A stretch of DNA of 22,793 bases from a virus: IMG/VR virus record IMGVR_UViG_3300033145_002492, positions 1 to 22,793 of that record; one strand, given 5' to 3'. A program made the position numbers and the translations under genes. The number at the start of each line of letters is the position of its first letter. The stretch's first letter is position 1. Positions 15,489 through 21,818 of this stretch are shown one piece after another. The notes under the pieces are model-generated. The model was not told where the DNA came from, made no database searches, and saw only the letters and a program-made list of their open reading frames with translations.

Positions 15489-17129
15489 ATGCCAGATATA
15501 AACGACACACTTTCAATATCAGAAAGCTCAACAACAGAAATAATTAGTTCTGGTGTGCAGGTTTATGTTGATGGAACTCGTGTGACTCGTTCTATTGAAA
15601 GAAATTCATTATCTGTAGAAAATATTTTAACAAGACAAGTAGATAGATGTAAATTTGTTTTAAGAAAATATGGAGATAACCATACTTTTGTTCCTAAAAA
15701 TGGGAATGAAGTTAAAGTTTATAATGATGGGACTCAAATTTTTGGTGGAGTGATTGTAAAATTAGTTCAAAGAGTAGAAGATTATAAGATTCTTTTATAT
15801 GACATTGAGTGTGAAGATTATACAAGATTGCTTGATAAAAAATTAGTTGCAGATACTTTTAAAAATAAAACTATTACTCAAATTCTTGAAAGTATTAATG
15901 CTGATTATTTAGAAGATTTTACTTTGAATAATGCTCAAGGAGTTAGCAAAGAAATTGCATATATTGCTTTTAATTATTGTTCTGTATCTGATGCTTTTAC
16001 ACAGTTAGCAGATTTAGTTAGTTATGATTGGTATGTAGATTATGATAGAGATATTCATTTCTTTTCTAAAAGTGCAAAATCGGCACCGATAGATATTAAT
16101 GATGATGATGGAAGTTATCTAAAAGGTTCATTAAGAATTAGGAGAGATAATTCTCAATTAAGAAATAAGATTTATATCAGAGGTGGAGAATATTTAGCAG
16201 ATACTATGACCAGTGAAGCTATTTCAGATGGAATCCAAAATGTTTATCCTTTACCTTATAAATATGAAGATTTACAAGTTTCTGTTACAGGTGAAGTTTG
16301 GGAAGGAGGAATAGATGGAGTTGATGCAATAACTCTTTATGATTATCTTTGGAATAAAGACGAAAAATTCATTCGTTTTAGAGGAGATAGAATTCCAAAT
16401 GATACTTCAAGTATTAAAATGTCAGGACAGCCTTATTTACCAGTAAGAGTTGTAACTCAAGATATGGGGTCTATTACTGATACAATTTCAGCAGAAGGAG
16501 GAGATGGTATTTATGAATTTTTGGTTGTGGATAACTCAATCAATTCCAAAGAGGGTGCAAGAGAAAGAGCGGTAGAAGAACTTGACGCGTATAAAGAAAC
16601 ACTTTCAGAAGGACAATTTTCTACTTATGAAGATGGATTGAAAGCTGGGCAAAGAATAAGAATTAATTCTGATTCTCATGATATTGATGAATATTTTATA
16701 ATCAATAAAGTGACAGCAAGAATGTATACTTCTGAAGCTTTGCGATATGATGTTTCTATAGTGACCACAAAAACATTAGGAATAATAGAGTTTTTACAAG
16801 GTTTATTATTAAAAGAAACAAAACAGATTATTATTAACGAGAATGAAATTATTGATTTAGTTTATGCAAAAAGTGAATCTTTAACTATTGCAGAAGAAGT
16901 AACTTCTTCAAAAAGTCATAATCCTGTTAGTGAATCAGTTTCAATAAATGAAGCTATTACAGAACAAGATTTGAATTATTTAATAGAGTTTGTTTTAGGT
17001 CCTTTTGGAATTCCTCAAAATACTAAAAGAGTATTTATTCTTGGTGGTTCATACTTAGGACCTATGCAAAATACAAATAAATATGATACAATTTCATTAA
17101 CTGAAGACATCAGTATCTCAATAACATAA
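15489..17129 (+). CDS. Baseplate hub / tail-associated protein
   Basis: This 546-residue protein follows the tape measure gene. Residues about 20-120 (VQVYVDGTRVTRSIERNSLSVE, CKFVLRK, GNEVKVYNDGTQIFGGVIVKL, YDIECEDYTRLLDKKLV) have the pattern of the first domain of phage tail hub proteins of the gp27/Tal class. The middle (TITQILESI, AFTQLADLVSYDWYVDYDRDIHFF) and the part with LRNKIYIRGG and GLKAGQRIRINSDSHDIDEYFIINKV continue that fold. It probably forms the hub at the tail tip that the tape measure protein contacts. The first 15 and the last about 110 residues instead carry DTLSISES, SESVSINEAIT and DTISLTEDISISI repeats, matching the adhesin stalks at 740-7660. No lytic domain is seen. Confidence 0.75.
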   Translation: MPDINDTLSISESSTTEIISSGVQVYVDGTRVTRSIERNSLSVENILTRQVDRCKFVLRKYGDNHTFVPKNGNEVKVYNDGTQIFGGVIVKLVQRVEDYKILLYDIECEDYTRLLDKKLVADTFKNKTITQILESINADYLEDFTLNNAQGVSKEIAYIAFNYCSVSDAFTQLADLVSYDWYVDYDRDIHFFSKSAKSAPIDINDDDGSYLKGSLRIRRDNSQLRNKIYIRGGEYLADTMTSEAISDGIQNVYPLPYKYEDLQVSVTGEVWEGGIDGVDAITLYDYLWNKDEKFIRFRGDRIPNDTSSIKMSGQPYLPVRVVTQDMGSITDTISAEGGDGIYEFLVVDNSINSKEGARERAVEELDAYKETLSEGQFSTYEDGLKAGQRIRINSDSHDIDEYFIINKVTARMYTSEALRYDVSIVTTKTLGIIEFLQGLLLKETKQIIINENEIIDLVYAKSESLTIAEEVTSSKSHNPVSESVSINEAITEQDLNYLIEFVLGPFGIPQNTKRVFILGGSYLGPMQNTNKYDTISLTEDISISIT

Positions 17130-17134
17130 AAAAT

Positions 17135-17695
17135 ATGAAAAAAGAAAATCTAAAACTAAAAGGAATATATAAAATTACAAAAGCGAAGATTGAATCTCCT
17201 GCTCAATGGGATTTACATAATAAAATTCAGGATTTCATAAAAAGTGGGAAAGAATATATTTCATTAGTGAGAAAATTAAATAAAATGTGTAAAACTGAAA
17301 TTTTTGTATATGAGAATATTATCCCTACTTGTGGTAGGGCACTTTTGGCAAACAATTTAACTTCTTCCTCTCCAGATAATGACCCAAAGATTAATTATAC
17401 TGCTTTAGGAACAAGTGATACGGCAGTGGCAAATTCAGATGTAAAATTAGTGACAGAAACTTATAGAAAAGAAACAGCATCAGCTACAAATGCAGATAAT
17501 ATTGCTTATATAACTTCATTTTATACAGCAACAGAAACAAATGGGACTTTCAAAGAGTCTGGGCTATTTAGTGATGGTTCAGTTTCAGCAGATTCAGGTG
17601 TGTTATTCAGTAGAGTTCTTCTTAATGGAGGAACTGGAATAACGAAGTCGGCAACCGAAAGCCTTACGATTGACTACAATATAGAAATTTTATAA
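17135..17695 (+). CDS. Distal tail / baseplate fibre-attachment protein
   Basis: This 186-residue protein starts 5 nt after the hub gene stop. The body reads like a widespread phage tail protein: NYTALGTSDTAVANSD, then strands, then YITSFYTATETNGTFKESGLFSDGS and LFSRVLLNGGTGITKSATESLTIDYNIEI (compare 'GtG...p...dt.L..E', 'a.f...e.ng.i.E.GLF', 'l.sR.......ktst.sltv.w.i.i'). Such proteins occur near the baseplate beside fibre genes. The N-terminus (residues 1-70) is basic and helical. The specific role (fibre base or receptor contact) is not determined. Confidence 0.6.
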   Translation: MKKENLKLKGIYKITKAKIESPAQWDLHNKIQDFIKSGKEYISLVRKLNKMCKTEIFVYENIIPTCGRALLANNLTSSSPDNDPKINYTALGTSDTAVANSDVKLVTETYRKETASATNADNIAYITSFYTATETNGTFKESGLFSDGSVSADSGVLFSRVLLNGGTGITKSATESLTIDYNIEIL

Positions 17696-17781
17696 TATCA
17701 AGTATAATTAAAAAATAACTTAGAAAAAGTAATTAAAAATGTAATGAAATTGTAATTTTTATAAATTAACAATTTCTTAAT

Positions 17782-18843
17782 ATGACTTATCCTTTTGAAG
17801 ATGGAGATAGATTAGATGCAGCAGATTTGAATCGAATTGTTCAATTCGGGGCTGATTATAGTGACGGTTCTGATGGTGATGTAGTAATTTCATCTGGAAC
17901 TACAACTCTTACAAGAGATATGTTTTATAATTCTCTTACAATTGATTCTGGAGCAACATTAAATACTGCACATTATAAAGTTTTTATAAGAAATACTTTT
18001 ACAAATAATGGAACTGTAATGGTGAATACAGGAGCAAGTGGTGCAGCTGGAACAAATAATTCAACTACGGAAACTGTTAGTGGTGGGAGTGGTGGTAGTG
18101 GAATTACACATACATTAAAATCTGCCTCTGGGGGTGCAGGGGGGACAGGACAAAAAACAGGGTCTACGGGAGGAGCATCAGGAATAGCAGGTGACCCTGG
18201 AGTTTCTGGAATGACAAATCCTTGTATTAATATTTCAACTAATGCTGGAGGGGCTGGAGGGGCTGGGGGTGATGGTTCTGTTAGTAGTGGAGGAGCTGGC
18301 GGTGCAAGTGGAATATCAACAGTTGTTAGACCTATTTATAATTCAGCTCATCTATTAATTAATTTAATAAAATGGACTGAACATACCCCAGGGTCTACTC
18401 CTAAATTATTTATGGGTGATAGTGGAGGTTATGGCGGAGGAGGAGGTGGTGGCGGTGGTCGTAATGGTGGTGGAGGTTATGGAGGAGGTGGCGGTGGTGG
18501 CGGTGGTGCTGCTGGTGGGAGTATTATGATTATTTGTAGAACTTGGGCGGGAAATGGTGTCATTCAAGCTATTGGTGGAAATGGTGGAAATGGTGGAAAT
18601 GGCGGAAATTCTCCAAGTGAAGGTGGTGGTGGAGGTGGTGGTGGTGGTGCTGCTGGAAATGGGGGATATGTTCTTATTATTTATATGACTAAAACATGGA
18701 CAGGTTCTACAATCTTAACTGGAGGAACAGGTGGAGTTGGGGGGGCAGGGGGGACAGGAGGAACAAACAATGGAACTGCTGGTTCAAATGGTAGTGATGG
18801 TAAAAGTGGAACATTAAAAGAAATTCAATTTTCTATTTCTTAA
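17782..18843 (+). CDS. Polyglycine-rich tail adhesin
   Basis: This is a 353-residue protein. Residues 1-25 (TYPFEDGDRLDAADLNRIVQFG) look like an attachment segment seen at the start of phage fibre proteins ('f.dGd.L.a.dlN'). Residues 30-85 are beta-helix-like (DGDVVISSGTTTLTRDMFYNSLTIDSGATLNTAHYKVFIRNT read as short strands). From about 90 to 345 the chain is dominated by Gly, in blocks such as GGYGGGGGGGGGRNGGGGYG and GGNGGNGGNGGN, broken by strands (SIMIICRTW, YVLIIYMTKTW). Glycine tracts of this type pack as polyglycine II helices in the gp38 adhesin of phage S16, so a receptor-binding tip is inferred. G-rich codons make a sharp GC peak in this A/T-rich genome. An 86-nt gap without a gene precedes it. 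Confidence 0.7.
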   Translation: MTYPFEDGDRLDAADLNRIVQFGADYSDGSDGDVVISSGTTTLTRDMFYNSLTIDSGATLNTAHYKVFIRNTFTNNGTVMVNTGASGAAGTNNSTTETVSGGSGGSGITHTLKSASGGAGGTGQKTGSTGGASGIAGDPGVSGMTNPCINISTNAGGAGGAGGDGSVSSGGAGGASGISTVVRPIYNSAHLLINLIKWTEHTPGSTPKLFMGDSGGYGGGGGGGGGRNGGGGYGGGGGGGGGAAGGSIMIICRTWAGNGVIQAIGGNGGNGGNGGNSPSEGGGGGGGGGAAGNGGYVLIIYMTKTWTGSTILTGGTGGVGGAGGTGGTNNGTAGSNGSDGKSGTLKEIQFSIS

Positions 18844-18853
18844 ATTATAAAAT

Positions 18854-19030
18854 ATGACAAAAATAGACATCTATAAACAAATAAAGACAAAGGATAAAAC
18901 TCTTGATTTGAAAGAAAATTTATTGAATTTATTTAACAAATTATTAAAAGAAAAAAATATTACTAATGAAAAAAAACAAAAATTAGCTGGATTAAGAGCT
19001 AAAATTGAAATAACCTTAACAGAACTATGA
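18854..19030 (+). CDS. Small charged protein before the holin
   Basis: This 58-residue ORF (MTKIDIYKQIKTKDK...LAGLRAKIEITLTEL) fills the gap between the glycine-rich adhesin and the holin. It starts 10 nt after the adhesin stop. Its TGA (19028-19030) overlaps the holin ATG (19027-19029) as ATGA, a sign of coupled translation and a real gene. It is Lys/Leu/Glu-rich, probably helical, and has no membrane segment. The family is not recognised. Its position suggests a tail or lysis accessory role. Confidence 0.65.
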   Translation: MTKIDIYKQIKTKDKTLDLKENLLNLFNKLLKEKNITNEKKQKLAGLRAKIEITLTEL

Positions 19031-19467
19031 CAACAGATAAATTACAATACGTTTCGTCTATGTTTCAAAAAATTTTCAGCAATATCTGGATTAAAATTAT
19101 AGGTGTCTTGGGGTATATTTCAACTTATCAATTCTTTGACCCAAATAATAAAACCGCTTTAGTTGCATTATTCTTTTTAATTTTTGCAGATTTAATTACT
19201 GGTGTTTATGCTTCTTATAAGACAGGAATGGAGATTAAATCAGCAAAAGTATTAAGAACTGGTTTGAAAATTGCTATTTATTATATAATGATTTCAGCAG
19301 GGCATCTTACAGAAGTTGCTGGTATTGGTTTTATTCCAATTGAAGAATCTTTAATAGGTATTTTAGCCGTTACAGAGCTTATTTCATTACTTGAAAACTG
19401 TGCTAATGTAGGTTATGTCGTTCCACGAAAATTATTAAATAGATTAAGAGATTTTAGAGATAAATAA
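19027..19467 (+). CDS. Phage holin (holin_4/TcdE-like)
   Basis: This 146-residue membrane protein permeabilises the cytoplasmic membrane to release or activate the endolysin. It has about four hydrophobic segments: residues about 20-35, 42-62 (ALVALFFLIFADLITGVYAS), 78-98 (LKIAIYYIMISAGHLTEVAGI) and 108-125. The motifs D-x2-TG-V-x-A-S-x-K-T-G followed by K-S-A-K, and ENCANVGYVVPRKLLNRLRDF at the C-terminus, match the family that includes the phi-type class 4 holins and TcdE. It overlaps the preceding small ORF by 4 nt and lies 26 nt before the amidase start. Confidence 0.85.
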   Translation: MTTDKLQYVSSMFQKIFSNIWIKIIGVLGYISTYQFFDPNNKTALVALFFLIFADLITGVYASYKTGMEIKSAKVLRTGLKIAIYYIMISAGHLTEVAGIGFIPIEESLIGILAVTELISLLENCANVGYVVPRKLLNRLRDFRDK

Positions 19468-19493
19468 AATTATTAAATAACTAAAAAAAGATT

Positions 19494-19988
19494 ATGCGAA
19501 AAATTATAATACATCATAGTGCTGTTTCAAGAGCAAAAGTTTATTATCAAACTTGGAGTATAAATAATTATCATAAACAACTTTGGAATATGAAATCTAA
19601 ATTAGGTTTTTATGGTGGTTATCAATATACAATAGACCCGAAAGGAAATATTGTGCAATTTAGAAAAGAAACTGAAGAAGGAATACACACAGTTGGACAT
19701 AATAAAGGTTCTGTTGGAGTATGTTTACAAGGTGATTTTCGTGTAGAGAAGCCTACAGAAGCTCAAATTAAGTCCTTGCGAAGTTTAATTCATTCAAGTG
19801 ATAAAGTTTATCGTCATTGTGATTTACAAGCAGAGAGAATATGTCCTTGTTTAACAAAAGAGTATATAGAGATGATTTTGAAAGATGATAAAATAGAGAT
19901 TGAAAAAGGTAAACAGATTATTCAATTATCAAGTAAATTGAAATATATAAAACAATTCTTGTTAAATTTATTGAAACAAATTATATAG
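19494..19988 (+). CDS. N-acetylmuramoyl-L-alanine amidase (endolysin)
   Basis: This 164-residue Amidase_2/PGRP-type enzyme cleaves the lactyl-amide bond between MurNAc and L-Ala in peptidoglycan. Zn ligands are visible: H7 in IIIHHSA, H108 in VYRHCD and C117 in ICPC. The Tyr in GGYQYTIDPKG (Y43/Y45) and R115, two residues before the Cys, take the places of catalytic Tyr46 and Lys128 of T7 lysozyme. VGHNKGSVGVCLQGDF is the usual core. It lacks a signal peptide, so export depends on the holin upstream. The final 35 residues are basic and amphipathic and may contact the wall or membrane; no classic wall-binding domain is present. Confidence 0.92.
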   Translation: MRKIIIHHSAVSRAKVYYQTWSINNYHKQLWNMKSKLGFYGGYQYTIDPKGNIVQFRKETEEGIHTVGHNKGSVGVCLQGDFRVEKPTEAQIKSLRSLIHSSDKVYRHCDLQAERICPCLTKEYIEMILKDDKIEIEKGKQIIQLSSKLKYIKQFLLNLLKQII

Positions 19989-20047
19989 ATTTTATTACAA
20001 AAATATATTATAATTAAAGTATTAAAAATAATTTATAATTAAAATAT

Positions 20048-20674
20048 ATGAGTAAGTTTATAGACTTAGCAGGACAAAAATTTAGTAAATTGACAGTAAT
20101 AAAAAAAATGGAAAAAGATAAATATGGAGTATATTTTTGGCTTTGTCAATGTGAATGTGGAAATGTTAAAAAAATAAGAGGTAGCCACTTAAAAAGTGGA
20201 TATACAAAAAGTTGTGGTTGTTTACAAAAAGAAATAGTAACCAAAATAGCAAAAACTTATGGAATGGCATATAATTTAGAATATAAAAGTTGGGCAAATA
20301 TGAAACAGCGTTGTCTAAATAAACATAATTCAAAATATAAAGATTGGGGTGGTCGTGGAATAAAGGTTTGTAAAAGGTGGTTAAAATTTGAAAATTTTTA
20401 TAAGGATATGGGAGATAAACCATTCAAAAGTTATAGTATAGATAGAATAGATAATTCAAAAGGATATTTCAAAGAAAATTGTAGATGGGCAACAAAAAAA
20501 GAACAAGCAAGAAATAAAAGAAATAACAAAATGATAACTTATAAAGGAGAAACTTTTTGTTTAAAAGAATGGTCAGAAAAATTAAATATAAAATATAGTA
20601 TTTTACAAAATAGACTAAATGATAAATGGGATATTAAAAAATTATTCCAACAACCTCGATATTACAATAAATAA
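20048..20674 (+). CDS. Free-standing HNH homing endonuclease
   Basis: This 208-residue protein has an N-terminal segment GQKFSKLTVIKK, then a cysteine-rich finger (CQCECG...KSCGC, residues about 34-58). The HNH/AP2-type core is WGGRGIKVCKRWLKFENFYKDMG, then SYSIDRIDNSKGYFKENCRWATKKEQARNKR (read in pieces; residues about 100-160). A C-terminal helix-turn-helix-like part (TFCLKEWSEKLNIKYSILQNRL) resembles NUMOD DNA-binding modules. It is typical of selfish endonucleases inserted between phage genes. Here it separates the endolysin from a second holin-like gene. Its codons are even more A-rich than those of its neighbours. It is preceded by a 59-nt A/T-only-like leader without an SD sequence. 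Confidence 0.87.
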   Translation: MSKFIDLAGQKFSKLTVIKKMEKDKYGVYFWLCQCECGNVKKIRGSHLKSGYTKSCGCLQKEIVTKIAKTYGMAYNLEYKSWANMKQRCLNKHNSKYKDWGGRGIKVCKRWLKFENFYKDMGDKPFKSYSIDRIDNSKGYFKENCRWATKKEQARNKRNNKMITYKGETFCLKEWSEKLNIKYSILQNRLNDKWDIKKLFQQPRYYNK

Positions 20675-20711
20675 AAAGGTCGAAATTATAAATTCTTTAA
20701 TACAATATAAT

Positions 20712-20927
20712 ATGACAAAAATAAAAACTTTGGTTTCCAGTATAAGATTTTGGTTAGTAACATTAACTGCTGTAGTTGCCGTCCTTCAAGGATATGTAGA
20801 TAATAATGTTTTTATAATAGCTGATATTTTAGTAGTAATTGAAGTCTGGTTAGGTGCAGTTGTCGGAATTGGAACTCTTGATAGTATTGCTACAAAATTT
20901 GGAATTTCAATGAGAGGAAAAAAGTAA
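20712..20927 (+). CDS. Small holin-like membrane protein
   Basis: This is a 71-residue protein with two hydrophobic segments (about residues 12-29, FWLVTLTAVVAVLQGYV, and 34-57, FIIADILVVIEVWLGAVVGIG) and a basic C-terminus (RGKK). A short protein with a KIKTL..IRFW N-terminus and two membrane spans beside an endolysin is typical of small phage holins or holin partners. The start at 20712 is chosen over an in-frame ATG at 20619, which would lie inside the endonuclease gene and add a non-hydrophobic 31-residue extension. It is the last gene before a strong terminator. With the larger holin upstream it makes a two-membrane-protein lysis cassette; an antiholin role is possible. Confidence 0.65.
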   Translation: MTKIKTLVSSIRFWLVTLTAVVAVLQGYVDNNVFIIADILVVIEVWLGAVVGIGTLDSIATKFGISMRGKK

Positions 20928-20949
20928 TGAAATAAAAATTAGGTGCTTG

Positions 20950-20979
20950 AAAAACCATTCTAAAAAAGAGTGGTTTTTT
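20950..20979 (+). terminator. Rho-independent terminator ending the late operon
   Basis: AAAAACCATTCT (20950-20961) pairs with AGAGTGGTTTTT (20967-20978) across a 5-nt A loop. It makes a 12-bp stem with one G-U pair and a T6 tract. It lies 22 nt after the last lysis gene and would end the long structural/lysis transcript. Confidence 0.85.
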
Positions 20980-20987
20980 AATATTTA

Positions 20988-20996
20988 TGATATAAT
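20988..20996 (+). promoter_or_regulatory. Extended -10 promoter (TGATATAAT)
   Basis: A TGN motif directly precedes a perfect TATAAT (20991-20996), just after the terminator. No -35 match lies 17 nt upstream, as is common for extended -10 promoters. The predicted start is near 21003, exactly where a 7-bp hairpin begins. It would drive the RNA described at 21003-21155. Confidence 0.5.
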
Positions 20997-21088
20997 ATAG
21001 AGGTTAGAGAAGTAATAAACCTCTAACAATTATTAGTTTATTAATTAATGCTAATTAATATGATTAATAATTTCGTTTAGGAGTAGTA

Positions 21089-21133
21089 ATGATAGGAATT
21101 TGCTCCAGAATAAAAGTCCCATTTAAGAAGTAA
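21089..21133 (+). CDS. Tiny SD-led ORF (14 aa) inside the structured RNA
   Basis: ATG at 21089 to TAA at 21131-21133 encodes MIGICSRIKVPFKK. It is preceded by TAGGAG with 5 nt spacing, one of the few good Shine-Dalgarno matches in the window. The SD sits in a stem that pairs with CTCC at 21103-21106, and the stop falls in the loop of the terminator hairpin. Ribosome occupancy of this ORF could therefore influence termination, as in leader-peptide attenuation. It may also be chance. Confidence 0.35.
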   Translation: MIGICSRIKVPFKK

Positions 21134-21149
21134 TTCGGATGGGATTTTT
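21112..21149 (+). terminator. Intrinsic terminator of the putative small RNA
   Basis: AAAAGTCCCAT (21112-21122) pairs with ATGGGATTTTT (21139-21149), with one G-U pair. The loop is about 16 nt and further T-rich sequence follows. It is weaker than the one at 20950 because of the large loop. Confidence 0.6.
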
Positions 21150-21165
21150 ATTATATTCAATGTAA

Positions 21166-21180
21166 AAGTGTGGATAACTT
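21166..21180 (-). promoter_or_regulatory. DnaA box 1 (perfect TTATCCACA on the minus strand)
   Basis: TGTGGATAA at 21169-21177 is the complement of the consensus high-affinity DnaA box. The surrounding 15 bp (AAGTGTGGATAACTT) are the exact reverse complement of 21819-21833. It lies in a non-coding, very A/T-rich region, as expected for a replication origin or a DnaA-binding regulatory site. Confidence 0.6.
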
Positions 21181-21197
21181 TTTATAAATATATTGAG

Positions 21198-21247
21198 TTA
21201 GGAATAATCCTAATATACCCTTATTTTGTAAGGGTTTTATAACCCTT
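21198..21247 (+). repeat. Cluster of short palindromes next to DnaA box 1
   Basis: TTAGGA/TCCTAA (21198-21213, 4-nt loop) is followed by three alternating segments: ACCCTT (21217-21222), AAGGGTT (21230-21236) and AACCCTT (21241-21247). The middle one can pair with either side, so two mutually exclusive hairpins are possible. ACCCTT also forms a direct repeat with 25-bp spacing. It may be protein-binding iterons or an RNA switch. No strong T-run follows. Confidence 0.45.
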
Positions 21248-21284
21248 GATTTATATTTATTTTTATGGTTTAACTGTTTTTTCC

Positions 21285-21313
21285 TTGATTATATAACTTT
21301 TATAACATATAAT
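21285..21313 (+). promoter_or_regulatory. Sigma70-type promoter candidate for the small-gene operon
   Basis: TTGATT (21285-21290), a 17-nt spacer and a perfect TATAAT (21308-21313) lie about 70 nt before the gene at 21390. It is the likely driver of the genes that follow. Confidence 0.5.
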
Positions 21314-21340
21314 ATAAGTATAAAAGAAATAAGAAATTAT

Positions 21341-21357
21341 TAACAAATAGTCGTAAA
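21341..21357 (+). repeat. Direct-repeat leader element, copy 1
   Basis: TAACAAATAGTCGTAAA is repeated exactly at 21581-21597. The similarity continues for about 30 nt through an A/T-rich leader to the ATG in both cases (49 and 45 nt from element to start). It precedes the gene at 21390. Confidence 0.7.
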
Positions 21358-21389
21358 CAATTTATTAAAAATTAATTAAAAAAAATAAA

Positions 21390-21590
21390 ATGAAAAATAT
21401 AAAAGAATTAGATAAAAAAATTGAAGAAACTACAAATAGGTTAAGGGATATGTTAAGAAGATTATTTGCTACAGTAGCATCAGAAACTCCAAATAAATGG
21501 GAACTTGCAGAAGTAAAACAAAGTTATGTTGATAAATTAAAAGATGAATTAAGAATATTAGAAGAAAAAAAATTATTAAATAACAAATAG
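21390..21590 (+). CDS. Small helical protein, unknown
   Basis: This 66-residue protein (MKNIKELDKKIEETTNRLRDML...EEKKLLNNK) is Lys/Glu/Leu-rich, with heptad-like spacing suggesting two helices or a coiled coil around a short linker near ASETPNKWE. It is the first gene after the promoter at 21285-21313, with a repeated leader element upstream. No family is recognised. It is probably an early or regulatory phage protein by position. Confidence 0.65.
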   Translation: MKNIKELDKKIEETTNRLRDMLRRLFATVASETPNKWELAEVKQSYVDKLKDELRILEEKKLLNNK

Positions 21591-21597
21591 TCGTAAA
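21581..21597 (+). repeat. Direct-repeat leader element, copy 2
   Basis: This is the exact second copy of TAACAAATAGTCGTAAA. Here it overlaps the last codons and stop (AAC AAA TAG) of the upstream gene and leads into the ATG at 21626. Two unrelated genes sharing one leader suggests a common translational or regulatory signal. Confidence 0.7.
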
Positions 21598-21625
21598 AAT
21601 TTATTAACAATTAATTAAAAATAAA

Positions 21626-21817
21626 ATGAATACAAAAATACAACAAAAATTTATAAAAAATTTAGAAGAAGATTTAGCAAATGACCCAGATATAGGAATT
21701 GAAGGATTTAACTTAAATAGACTTTTAGAAAATGAAAAAGAAATGATAATGAATGATTGTTGCCTTTTAGAAGATGAAGCAGATAGGATAATAGATGATT
21801 TTGTTTTTAATTATTAA
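21626..21817 (+). CDS. Small acidic protein, unknown
   Basis: This 63-residue, acidic and probably helical protein (MNTKIQQKFIKNLEEDLAND...DEADRIIDDFVFNY) is not similar to the preceding gene, despite the shared leader. It has no membrane segment. Its size and charge fit many phage early proteins, including DNA mimics and host-takeover factors, but nothing specific is supported. The stop comes 1 nt before the A/T-rich gap holding DnaA box 2. Confidence 0.6.
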   Translation: MNTKIQQKFIKNLEEDLANDPDIGIEGFNLNRLLENEKEMIMNDCCLLEDEADRIIDDFVFNY

Positions 21818-21818
21818 G

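Larger units (their letters stand above)
21003..21155 (+). ncRNA. Putative structured small RNA or leader RNA
   Basis: This stretch of about 150 nt lies between an extended -10 promoter and an intrinsic terminator and is rich in hairpins. Hairpin 1: GTTAGAG (21003-21009) with CTCTAAC (21021-21027). Hairpin 2: 21029-21047 with 21052-21071, about 19 pairs with two G-U pairs, one bulge and an ATGC loop. Hairpin 3: 21080-21086 with 21100-21106, with GGAG paired to CTCC and an ATG in its loop. Hairpin 4 is the terminator at 21112-21149. No known RNA family is recognised. It could be a regulatory phage RNA or the leader of the small genes downstream. Confidence 0.45.

Noticed and set aside
15489-17129. 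Peptidase or lysozyme domain in the hub protein
   Set aside because: No HxxxD/HxH, NlpC Cys-His or lysozyme Glu motif was seen, and the C-terminal part is stalk-like repeats.
20619-20711. Upstream start for the small holin-like protein
   Set aside because: It lies within the HNH endonuclease gene and adds a polar extension. The ATG at 20712 places the first hydrophobic segment at the usual distance from the N-terminus.
20928-21389. tRNA genes in the non-coding region
   Set aside because: The hairpins do not form a cloverleaf; no T-loop (GTTCRA) or 7-bp acceptor stem with CCA-compatible end was found.
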